A stretch of DNA of 64,000 nt from Nymphalis io (taxonomy: Eukaryota > Arthropoda > Insecta > Lepidoptera > Nymphalidae), in assembly GCF_905147045.1 (NCBI RefSeq), contig NC_065911.1, forward strand, positions 5,084,001 through 5,148,000, written 5' to 3'. A program made the position numbers and the translations under genes. This document shows, piece after piece, positions 54,084 through 64,000 of this stretch. Under the pieces are notes generated by a model. That model made no database searches. It had not been told where the DNA came from and saw only the letters and a program-made list of their open reading frames with translations. Each line of letters opens with the position of its first letter. The first letter of the stretch is position 1.

Positions 54084-54472
54084 TTAACCTGCCTCTCATC
54101 ATAGCCTACTGTCAACTGTAGAAAATGAAACCATTTAAGAAGAAAAGCAAATTAAAGATTTGCTACTTATTCATCTCTACGCTCTACATTAAAACAAAAA
54201 TGTCACAACAAATAACTCTTATCACACACATTGTAACTTTTATTTATAAGTAAATTATTGTCAATCGAATAAAAAGACTTCAAGCTTTACGTTCTACTTA
54301 TAGTATATTTATATGGAATACAATTGACGAAATTCGTTTCATGTTGACACGAAATACAATCCGCTATCGACAACGTTATGATTCGCTGCGGAAACACGAG
54401 TCACGGTAAATACCTTATAAAAGCTTATAAATTATACACTATTAACATATTAATTGTTTATTCTTTCTAACA

Positions 54473-54668
54473 GTAACAGCCTTTAAATGTCCCACTGCTG
54501 GGCTAAGGCCTCCTCTCCCTTTTTGAGGGGAAGGTTTAGAGCTTATTCCACCACGCTGCTCCAATGCGAGTTGGTGGAATACACATGTGGCAAAATTTCG
54601 TTGAAATTAGACACCCACCCACGTTCATCGGTTAAGATTCACGCGTTCTTACCACTGGGCCAGCTGGA
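54473..54668 (-). mobile_element. SINE A with internal deletion
   Basis: The 3' half is intact; the sequence then jumps from 'gaaattagacac' straight into 'cacgttcatcggttaagatt' of the head, removing about 100 bp. Confidence 0.9.
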
Positions 54669-55637
54669 CATTTTATTTTTTAACTAAAAGGTTTTGGTAA
54701 TAAAATGAAGAAATATTATAATAATTAACAGTGTATGTAGTTTAGTCTAAAAAGATGATCAAACTACGCTAATAGTGATTGGCCGTAGCTCGCTGATAAG
54801 GACGTTGTCTTCTGAGCTATTTTACGGTTAATATGTTAACTAGCTTGTTGACCGAGATGCGTTCGGTTCTATAGTGGGTATATCATATTATCCACTCTAG
54901 TGATTCAAATTTTAAACCATCAAATAAAATTAAAAAAAAAACACACAAAACTGCTACCTCCTTAGTTACCTTTCAATATACACCCCACTTCAACCAAAGA
55001 AGAAAAACCTTAAGTTTACATAAATATATGACTTGCTAATAACTCAGCGATATTATACAATACAGGCAATTCTTGATTATTATTTTTTGATTTTTATGAT
55101 CAACGTTAATTTTACTTCCAAAGTTCTATAAGATTTGCTGAAGAGCAAAAAACAACTAAATAATACACCAAATTTCATTATAACATTTACAAATATTGAA
55201 TATAATTGAATATATATGGCAGTATTCAATAAAATATTTCTAGATAGTTGAAGAGTTATCACACATTTTCCAGACAGATATTAAAATGGAAGTAACGTTG
55301 ACAATCGATACGAACAACGAAAAATCAGTTACGCAAGCACAGTTCGTGCTTAAATTACGTCACTATTGTAAAGTTAAACAAAGGGCGCTTTCATTTACAA
55401 ATATTCCGTACAAATTCGAAATCTAAAACTTCAACTGACAACCGATATTTGACCTTCGTGATGTGGAACTTCGATGAAAATTTTTGACGTGACTTAGGAT
55501 ACAGAATATCTTATATGTTAGAAATGTCAAATTCGTTTATTTAATGCTTTATTGTTATTCATTCAAGGTATAACAATACGACAATGTAATATTCTAACTG
55601 TAGAATATTACATACAATGTGATGTGCATATAAAAGA
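54669..55637. other. AT-rich DNA, nothing recognised
   Basis: No coding region or repeat family identified. Confidence 0.5.
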
Positions 55638-55915
55638 AACCGAGGTGGCCCAGTGGCTAGAACAATCGAAACTTGCTCGTGAAATGAATATTGCGAGTTT
55701 AAGCCCGGGCAAATACATCTGAGTTTTCATGTAATTTATTTTTGTTTTATTCATCATCTCGTGAAGAAAACATCTTGAGTAAACCTTCACGTGTTAAATG
55801 AAATTCCGCCACATATATACAATCGGATTGGAACAGTGTGGTGGGTGGAATAAGCACTAAATTTGTCTTTAAGAAGAGATGACCTTTGCCTAGAAGTGGG
55901 ACATTGAAAGGTGGC
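55638..55915 (+). mobile_element. SINE A, diverged full-length copy
   Basis: Head 'cgaggtggcccagtggctag' to 'agtgggacattgaaagg', with many substitutions. Confidence 0.85.
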
Positions 55916-57387
55916 TTCCTTTTTTTATATGAAAGAACTTCTGAGTGCAAATACTAATAATTAACAACCAACACTTTCCACCAGTTCACGTACTGTTACT
56001 GTTAACGATAAATCGCACAAATATCTTAGCACTAATTTAATGTTATATATATATATATATATATAACGCAGATCGATATCACGTGATCATATGAATGAAA
56101 CTTATCCGAACCAATTACTTTAACCTAACCGAGCAGGTACCTTTATAATATAACAATAGTTATACCGTTTAATTAAAATAATTGTCATCATACATAGACG
56201 AAAATGGTATAACATAAAAGATTGAATCATATTCTTTATGGTTGACGTTGAATGTTTTTTTGGAGTTTGAAATGAAAATGAAATGAAAAATGTTTTTATA
56301 ACATTTTTTTTTAAATATTCATTGGCTGTAGCTACACCTATATCGTGTCTATTTAGAATTTATCAAAACATATTTGAGTTATCTCGCTCAGATTGTACAT
56401 AACATCAAATATTATTTAAAAATTTAATGACACACGTTGCAAACATTTTAAATACTTGTTTTATTTTACGGTACATAGAAAGCTGGCTTTTAATTGAGTC
56501 ATAGTTTAAAGTAACGAGCCAGGATACCATTTTTGATTTGACTTCTTCAACGGAGCAATTTTTATACTGCAGCAGGCGCAGACAGTGTCTATGTAGGGAC
56601 TGAAGTTTGTTTTTAAAGATCAAACAAAGGGTGAATCTTTAATGTCTATTTTAAATTCTCTATACACGGCGTTCTGTTAATTTAACATTCGATTGTTATT
56701 TCGAATGTAAAGATCAAAAACTCCTATTTAAAACATAGTCGATTTTATTGTGTCTATTGTATAAATATATAATCTTTTATCAAAAGATAAATATGTTTAT
56801 ATAAGTATATTTTAAAATAACGCGATAAGGTATGAAATTCGAAGCGTCGACAGAATTTAAAACAAAAGAAACAGGTTTGATAAGATGAATTTCCGAAAAA
56901 AAATTATTTATGAATTACGATTTCTACATTCACCGTTAATTTAAATTCATAAATATTTTGTCTATTTAGTATTCGAAAAATTGCTAAATATATATTCTCC
57001 TTCGCCTTCTCGACATGAGATGAGGGCTTATTCCAAAAATGAAAGCTTTTTACTTTTTAAATTTTATATATGTATGTTAGAAAAAAATTCTTTCACTTAT
57101 TCCTTGAGGGCAAATGAAGATATCGAGTCTAAAGCAAATCAATCTGATTTATACTAACACGAGGCGTTCATTACGCACTCAGTTGATTCCATTAGTCATT
57201 AATTACAAATGACTTGGTATTATATCAACATTAGGCTCATTCCTACTGATCGTAATTGCTTATGATCGCTATACAGAGAACACGCGTTTTTACTGGAGAT
57301 AAACAATTATATTCATAAAATAAATCTTGAATTTGAATGCGATGTAATGTAATTGTAAGACAAATTATATTAATATTAATACAAAAG
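55916..57387. other. AT-rich DNA with a palindromic (TA)n run
   Basis: 56044-56065 is (TA)n. No coding region supported. Confidence 0.45.
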
Positions 57388-57685
57388 AGCCGAGATAGCT
57401 CAGCGGTTGAAAAACGTGAATCGTAACCGATGATAACCGATACAACTGCTTCAAACCCAGACAAGCACCACTGCTTTCTCAAGGGCTCAATTTGTGTTTA
57501 TAATTCATTTCGTGCTCGGCGGTCAAGTATAAACATCTTGAGGAAACCTACATATGTCTAATTTCACTGAAATTCTGCCACATTATATCCACCAACCCGA
57601 ATTATAGTATCGTGGTGGAATAATCTCCAAACCTTATCATCAAAGGGAGAGGAGGCCTTAGTTTGGTTGTAAGACATTAATGTTG
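57388..57685 (+). mobile_element. SINE A, moderately diverged full-length copy
   Basis: Head 'gagccgagatagctcagcgg' to 'gagaggaggccttag'. A short internal duplication ('accgatgataaccgatac') sits in the head. Confidence 0.88.
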
Positions 57686-58734
57686 GGTTATATTAATGAT
57701 ATTAGATATACCCTACCCTTAAAGCATTACAGACAGGCAAATAGACGGACGAACGGACGGACGTTTATACGGTATAGAGGTTGACTGCAGTGCTATCTAG
57801 TGGCGAGTAACAATAAAGTGGATAGTATAAACCCCTTCTGTATAAAAACCTTCTTCATAAAAAAATACCTAAATGTGCCAGCTTTCTTTCTGTTAAGTCA
57901 AAAAGTGTCGCAGTCTATTAATCTCAGACATCAACTAACTTTTTTATGTATACAGATATATGAAAACCTAATATAATTCACAGCCCATATAGATTCTGAG
58001 TCAGATAGGTTAAATCGTTATCATTCAAGCGTTGACTCTGACAGCACAGACTTGAACTTATCGGAAACCCCTTCCCCAAAGCAACGAAGTCGCCAACTAT
58101 AAAGCTAATTTATTAACGTCACACGTCCACGTAAATGTGTATTCATATATATATATATATGTGTGTGTGCGCTTCTATACAAAGTTATGAAGTCAAAACT
58201 TTGGCGTGGAAATTTCGTTTAGATACTTTAAGAAAAATATTTGTGCTAGTTGCGTGGTTCTAACTTTAAAAGTTGATAACACATCTCAAAAACGAACTTC
58301 AGCTTTTTCGTCACTATCGTAGTAAACACAAAAATAACCCCTCTTATATAAAATATTATATATATAATGTTAATATTAATTTTGATATGTTACACAGTCA
58401 CAAAACATTTCATAAATAAGATCATAATGATATATCATAACGAAAAATAAATACAGAATAAATAATAAATATTTGCTTGGCATGACTACCCACTTAAAAA
58501 ATATATATTATAACTAACCTAGACTAAAATAGTTCGACAAACAAACAAATAGAAAGTGGTTTTTAAAGGTCACTATTTGTCATGTAACTGTATCAATGAC
58601 CGATAGATACGATGAAATTATATCAATAACCGGTTTTAGAATACAAATTACCATATTTTTTTCTACATAACGAGTTGTACTCACGTTTTTGTGTCGTCTT
58701 TTAATATGAACATACAGTTTATTGTAATACATGT
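57686..58734. other. AT-rich DNA with simple repeats
   Basis: Short GGAC-rich run at about 57738-57765 and (TA)n(TG)n at 58146-58170. No gene. Confidence 0.45.
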
Positions 58735-58862
58735 TTCCGTCTGCGGCTTCGTCCGCGTGTGAGTATAACAACGTGTATGCAAAATTTCTTGATAATGGGT
58801 TGTTAGTAGTTAAGCGTAAAAAAACTAACTAACTTTCACATTTATAACATTAGTAATGACAA
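58735..58862 (-). mobile_element. Family G relic
   Basis: 'tccgtctgcggcttcgtccg' and 'ctttcacatttataacatta'. Confidence 0.6.
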
Positions 58863-59004
58863 ATTTGACAGATTTTCATTTGTTAACTTTTACACTTATT
58901 CCGTTTAATAAGCAGATGCCACTTTTTTTCAATATTAAAAAGAAACATAGCAAAGGATAAGATTTCAAAAATAAATAAAAATAGTAACTAACCGTACGCC
59001 GCGC

Positions 59005-59301
59005 CGAGATGGCCCTGTGGTAAGAACGCGTGAATCTTAACCGATGATCGTGGGTTCAAACCCGGGCAAGCACCACTGAATTTTCATGTGCTTAATTTGT
59101 GATTATAATTCATCTCGTGCTTTACGGTGAAGGAAAACATCGTGAGGAAACCTGCATGTGTCTAATTTCACTGAAGTTCTGCCACATGTGAATTCTACCA
59201 ACCCGCATTGGAGCAGCGTGGTGGAATAAGCTCCAAACCTTCTCCTCAAAAGAGGAGAGGAGGCCTTTAGCCCAGCAGTGGGACATTCACAGGCTGTTAC
59301 G
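59005..59301 (+). mobile_element. SINE A, full length, youngest-looking copy
   Basis: Complete from 'cgagatggccctgtggtaag' to 'cattcacaggctgttacg'. Flanked by GTACGCCGCGC at 58994-59004 and 59302-59312. B box 'GGGTTCAAACCC' is intact. Confidence 0.96.
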
Positions 59302-59312
59302 GTACGCCGCGC

Positions 59313-60069
59313 TTTCATCCACGTCAAATTAGGATTATAGGACTATTTCATGTAGAAGATGACCAAATCAAAATCTACTTAAATAAAATATATTCAAATC
59401 GGCTAAATAGCACTTTAGAATCGTTATTTTACAGAATATTATTATTATAAAGCCTCCACCGGTTCGTAACCTTGCCTTATTCTATAGGGTTTTAACGTAT
59501 TGTACGCGTTCTACAGCCTCCTTTTATCCATATTAATAAACGAACTATTTTAAACGTATAATTAATCAAATTAGACCAGAAGATTATGAAATATACTCAT
59601 AAACTTTAAAATATGACAAATCCAAAGCTAATTAAAAAATTATATTTGAAAATATCTGCACATCAATTTTATTATAAGTTAAAAAATAAAATTCCAAAGA
59701 AAACAGTTTCTAAAAATTAAATTATATATGAAACCTCGGGACATGTTTAGTATTACGTAACAAAACATGAACCTCCGTTATGACGGTCCCAGTATTTAGA
59801 ACGAGCAATTAAGTCGGAGGAAATGTAAGATTTCATCTCCGACGAGAAAGGAGACAAAAAAAACAACGTACAAGGCAAAAGAAAAACCGACACGCGTCTT
59901 GTACCAAACGATTCACTCAAATCCGTGCTTTTCGTCTCTGTATCTTTATCCGGCTCTTGCAATTTTGTAAATATGTAATTGAAATATTAGTATAGACATT
60001 TACTACAACTACAAGATTATATATATGATACAAAATCGTGGAGTTAGCAATTGTTGATTTCCATGCATG
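59313..60069. other. AT-rich DNA; no supported gene
   Basis: A possible retrotransposon-tail relic near 59360-59425. A 69-codon minus-strand open frame at 59753-59962 has no recognisable domain or splice context and is not called. Confidence 0.4.
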
Positions 60070-60165
60070 TTGCATAGCAGTGATAATCTGTAAATCCCAC
60101 TGCTGGACGAAGGTATTCTCTCCTTCTGAGAAGGTTTAGAACTAATTTTATAACGGGGGTTAGTG
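60070..60165 (-). mobile_element. SINE A relic
   Basis: 'ctgtaaatcccactgctgga' and 'ctctccttctgagaaggttt'. Confidence 0.65.
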
Positions 60166-60228
60166 GATGTAGCGGATTTGGTAGTCGGCAGTCGAAGTCC
60201 TAACATCTTTATCGCTGCGTTAGTTATA

Positions 60229-60478
60229 ACAAGGTCTGGGTAGGTACCACCCACTCATCAGATATTCTACCGCAAAACAGCAATACTTGGTATTGTTGTG
60301 TTCCGGTTTGAAGGGTGAGCGAGCCAGTGTTATAACAGGCAAAAGGGACATAACATCTTAGATCCAAAGGTTGTTGGTGCATTGGCGATGTAAGCGATGG
60401 TTAACATTGCTTACAATGCCAACGTCTATGGGCGTTGGTGACCACTTACCTAATGCTATGCTATGCTCGTCCGAAAAA
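60229..60478 (-). mobile_element. Family B, near full length
   Basis: 'ggtctgggtaggtaccaccc' through 'gtgttccggtttgaagggtg' to 'atgctcgtccg'. The first part is truncated. Confidence 0.9.
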
Positions 60479-60724
60479 TCCTACTAGTATACTTGATTTA
60501 ATTCACAGGGAATCCAAAAGTGTCTCTCTAAAGTTAAAATAAAAATACTATAAAACCATAAAAAAAAACATATGCAGTATATTGCAAAATGTATGATACG
60601 TATAAAATTTTAGTCAGTTTAAAATATCGCTAGATTATCCGGTGACATATACAAATTGTTTAAAAGCATTTTTTTGTACAAATTGATCTATCGTCAAATA
60701 TATCATACAAAACTGTTTGTTATT

Positions 60725-60831
60725 ACCGTAACAGCCTGTGAATGTCCCACTGCTGGGCTAAAGGCCTCCGCACCTCTTTTTGAGGAGAAGGTTTGGAGCT
60801 TATTCCACCACGCTGCTCCAATGCGGGTTGG
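60725..60831 (-). mobile_element. SINE A 3' fragment
   Basis: 'taccgtaacagcctgtgaat' through 'ctccaatgcgggttgg', then cut short by a (TTTA)n run. Confidence 0.88.
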
Positions 60832-61513
60832 AGTTTATTTATTTATTTATTAGGGAAACATACAGCATATCGTATATTACAACTTAATATAATAATCATA
60901 TTTTAACACTTATGCCAGTTAAGTTTCCACTACTGTTTTAACAGGGAAGTGGACTAATTTTGATGTTACATAAAATATAATTATTTATGACAAAGTAAAA
61001 TTTTAACGTAAATATGGTTATGGTTAATTACTAATAATTATTTTTCACAAGATTATAAAATTTACTTAAACTATTTTTAAACAGATCAATGTGGTTGTAT
61101 TTTCTATTATGACTATTACAAGATCTTAGAATAAAAGAATTATTGAAATAATAATAATGGTTTGTTATTGCCATTTTTTTATTATCCAATGAAGATTCTA
61201 TGTACCGATACATGTTATATATATCACAATATATACAGCGTATAAATCTATTCAGATAAAAGAAATTAGTATAAATTAATATAAAAGAACTATATGATTG
61301 ACATATAAACGCACAGCTCAAACTACTGGTAATAGCACCATGAAATATGGGATACGGGTTCCTTTTACAAAGTAGGTTAGCGGTAAGGAAAAATTTAACC
61401 CCTATGATAGTGATAAAGGACATATAAATTTGTTTAAGATCTTTAAAGAAAGGGCTATGGAAATTGTTATTTAACAATTCTGAATTATGACGCGAACGAA
61501 GCCTAGTTAACAA
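60832..61513 (-). other. Possible retroelement fragment with a 160-codon open frame
   Basis: A (TTTA)n tail at 60834-60852 followed by A/T-rich DNA. On the minus strand, 61513-61031 is open for 160 codons (starts MLTRLRSRHNSELLNNNF, contains PYPIFHGAITSSLSCAFICQ and ends KFYNLVKNNY). I recognise no domain. The tail-like repeat suggests the C-terminal part of a retroelement, but a lineage-specific gene or chance open frame is also possible. Confidence 0.3.
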
Positions 61514-61589
61514 AATAAACTACCATTATGTGAAACTTATATGTTAAAAGGGTTAGTAGTTTTAGAGTATATTAGAGAAAAAACTAACT

Positions 61590-61800
61590 CACAAATGTAT
61601 TACTACTGGGTTTAGGCCTCATGTTCTCTTAAAAGGATTAAATAATATTTCATCACTCTGATATATACATAAATGGTAATATCATCATGTTCAATAGACA
61701 TTATGATATTTTAATTTGTCTTAGAAACGAATTATAAACAAAAAAAATGAAGTTAAATTTAACGTAACGTATTTCATCCATGAAGCCATCACGGCTCGAG
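61590..61800 (-). mobile_element. SINE A, old relic
   Basis: 'attactactgggtttaggcc', 'aaacgaattataaacaaa' and 'catgaagccatcacggctcg' lie in family A order. Confidence 0.5.
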
Positions 61801-63155
61801 CTAAAGGACCTCGTTAGTGGTATTTCATAAGATATATTTATTAAATAATACAATCTTATTCCATCTGCGATATTCAATATGTTTCATAATAAAATTCGAT
61901 GAGCATATTCGAGAAGTATTTACACGTAGCTAGAAAAATTCTATTATTCGTGTGAGTTTTAATTTACTTGAATAGTTTAAGAGACGGTTAAAGCAAACAA
62001 GAAATAATACAACAAAATGTTATTATATATATAGATATGAAATTTTCATTTTAACTATTTCCACAATAAGAGTTTAGAAAATCCGAAAAAAAAACTGTAA
62101 AGCATTACATAGCCCGACCTTTTTAATCGTTCAGAAATATGTTTAATTTTTTTGAGTTTAATAAATACCTACCAGCATAAACGATCTGTATTAATCGAAA
62201 ATTCTAAAAACAAAAAAAAAGTTTTAGGTTTTTCATATTTCGAATATTTTGTCTTAAAATAGAATTCGAAAACGAATCATATTAATAATTCGAATCCACA
62301 TTTTTCCTCCAAACATTCAATTAAAATCAAATCAAGTTTCATAATCCCATCCCAATAATAATATATATTCTTAATATTCTATATTTAAAATCACAACAGC
62401 TACGGTATAAATGTTACATTTATATTAAAAAAAACTCACACGAACCGTCTTTAATAAAATATGCATTTTAAAATTCATTTTTTGAACAATTCGCATGGTC
62501 CGTTGTCTTTATTTAGGTACATTTAACACGATAAAATTACGTATACAGTTAGTTTTAATTTGTCGAAAACGCAAAACGTGACAGTTATAATTGTTGGATG
62601 TTATAACTCGTAGCTCGTTAATATTAGGATGACATTTTCTAAAGACATTTTATTAAACGTGAATCTGTCTATGTAATAATGGCCATATACATACTTGGTA
62701 AAGACTATCTCAAATATTTGATAAGACCTTCGTTCACTAATAATAGAGTATATAATGCGTATTGAATACCTTTTGAATTATACATATATCTATATAATTA
62801 TGCCGTTCTTAACCGTAATACATAAAGTTATTTCTCAAAATAAAATTCATGTATGTAATTTCCAAAATAACGTCTTTGTGTTTTAGTTTTAAAATTGTTC
62901 CGCTATCTCGTATATGAAATCATGATTATATATAACTCGACTCACTTAATTCAAACTAAAGAAATATTTTAACAATTATAATTTAAATTTTAAAATATAC
63001 TTACACGAAAAGTATTTTACGTTTAGACCGGTATTATATCTCTCAAAAACAGAAATTACAAGGTTTACCAAATCGAATTTTGTTTTTGTAGCAATAAAAC
63101 ATTAATATGTATCTTTAACATTTACGTACATAAACGATATTACATAACATTACAT
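61801..63155. other. AT-rich DNA, nothing recognised
   Basis: No repeat family or coding region identified. Confidence 0.5.
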
Positions 63156-63200
63156 TAACAGCCTGTGAATGTCCCACTGCTGGGCTAAAACCTCCTCTCA
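63156..63200 (-). mobile_element. SINE A short fragment
   Basis: 'cattaacagcctgtgaatgt' and 'ccactgctgggctaaaacct' only. Confidence 0.8.
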
Positions 63201-63627
63201 CAACAGTACAATTAATATACACGTTAAAACAGCGTTATCTAGATAATCTTAGCTTTTAGTTTCACGATGAATATTTAACTTCTTAAGATAAAGTATAAAA
63301 GTTTTATCCCACTTGCGTTAAATTAAATTGTAGAAGTGGAAGAGAGACAAAAAATACGACTTATTACAGTTCAAAGTTTAGTCTATCAGTCTTTGCTGAG
63401 CCGAGATATTAAAATGGGAATTTCTTACTTTTTCAATTAGCAAGTCAATTCGCAGATCTCGTTATAAAGTCACGTGCACATCGACGACGATTTGGTTTCT
63501 TAAGTTTTCTATCGGAAATATATTGTTATATATGTAAACGTGCATAATCTATATTTTCAATAACTTTAAAAATTGCCCTTAAAAAAAATTATTTATTTAT
63601 TTATTTATTTTATAAAATATCAAAGAT

Positions 63628-63813
63628 ATGCAAAAGAAAACGGTCGAATTCCCTCCAAAAAAAGACGAACTCCGACCACGTAACTTACTAATCATTATTA
63701 CTATATTTTTTGTCTGTCTTTATGTGTGTATAACGGCGATAAAATCAAAAACTACCAAGCAGATTTTAATACGGTTTTCACCAATGGACGAAGTTATTCA
63801 TGAAGAAGACTAA
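63628..63813 (+). CDS. Possible 61-residue single-pass membrane protein
   Basis: ATG in a good context (A at -3: caaagATG) opens a 61-codon frame ending in TAA at 63811-63813. The N-terminus is basic and Pro-rich (MQKKTVEFPPKKDELRPRN). Residues about 20-39 form one hydrophobic segment (LLIIITIFFVCLYVCITAI). A Lys/Thr-rich stretch follows, and the acidic end is MDEVIHEED. Amino-acid composition and layout look like a genuine small membrane protein rather than AT-rich noise. I do not recognise the family. It may be an intronless gene, one exon of a larger gene, or chance. A (TTTA)n run lies just upstream (63590-63611). Confidence 0.35.
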   Translation: MQKKTVEFPPKKDELRPRNLLIIITIFFVCLYVCITAIKSKTTKQILIRFSPMDEVIHEED

Positions 63814-64000
63814 GGTATAATTTGGCTAAAATATGACGATGACTAATATGATGATGATAACTTTTTTCTTTTGTATTAATTGATATAAATTACTATTATT
63901 TATTCCCTAAGAAAAAAATATACTACAATTTACAATTCATTACATTCATTGAATTCTCGCAGTTTTTAACACGATTGCACGCACATAATGAATGACGCAA

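Noticed and set aside
59020..59075. Possible tRNA gene
   Set aside because: A and B box-like motifs are present, but they belong to the head of SINE A; no tRNA cloverleaf with anticodon arm and acceptor stem was found.
59753..59962. Minus-strand frame starting MQEPDKDTETKSTDLSES as a possible first p120ctn exon
   Set aside because: No donor in the required phase with a good consensus was found within it, and no family similarity was recognised.
1..64000. CRISPR arrays, bacterial operons, ribosome binding sites
   Set aside because: The spliced gene, SINEs and Tc1 element show this is an animal nuclear genome; no spaced direct-repeat array was seen.

Overview
This is a 64 kb stretch of an AT-rich animal nuclear genome. 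It is almost certainly from a moth or butterfly, most likely a nymphalid-type butterfly. The evidence is small spliced exons in AT-rich introns, an insect p120-catenin gene, and many copies of tRNA-derived SINEs of the kind found in butterfly genomes. The species assignment is inference from repeat type; no species-specific marker was recognised.

The one clear host gene is p120-catenin (delta-catenin family, Drosophila p120ctn orthologue) on the minus strand. Eighteen coding exons can be joined in frame from 22814 down to a stop codon at 8164-8166, giving 857 residues. The tyrosine- and glycine-rich N-terminal region is in exons 1-6. The armadillo domain is in exons 7-16, with a lysine-rich loop inserted in exon 12. 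The C-terminal tail is in exons 17-18. The model is open at its 5' end: exon 1 begins in the middle of a codon, so at least one more 5' exon lies above 22814 or outside the window. Below the stop, about 4 kb (roughly 4190-8163) has no recognisable transposable element and is probably a long 3' UTR. Positions 1-4190 are repeat-bearing flanking DNA.

The second intron (17152-22147) carries a complete Tc1-like DNA transposon (17496-19063) with about 31-bp inverted repeats and TA target duplications. Its DD34E transposase gene reads through without damage once a 113-nt spliceosomal-type intron is removed. The transposase lies on the same strand as the host gene.

From 22815 to 64000 there is no recognised host exon. 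This part is either the long first intron of p120ctn or intergenic DNA. It is filled with repeats. Letters used below: A = tRNA-derived SINE with the conserved 'cccactgctgggc' segment; B = interspersed element with a 'tgggtggtacctacccagacg' type segment; C = short element seen twice; D and E = two other tRNA-headed SINEs; G = relics carrying a 'ccgcggcttcgcccgcgt'-type segment; H = MITE with 41-bp inverted repeats. There are also 3' fragments of two non-LTR retrotransposons (about 36930-37230 and 52457-53127). Near the right end, 63628-63813 could encode a 61-residue single-pass membrane protein.

No new multi-gene system was found. The observations most worth checking are the intron inside the Tc1 transposase, exon-to-exon swings in third-position GC within p120ctn, a perfect 179-bp tandem duplication in an intron, a GC minisatellite sitting where a 3' splice site's polypyrimidine tract should be, the MITE family H, and the small membrane-protein reading frame.
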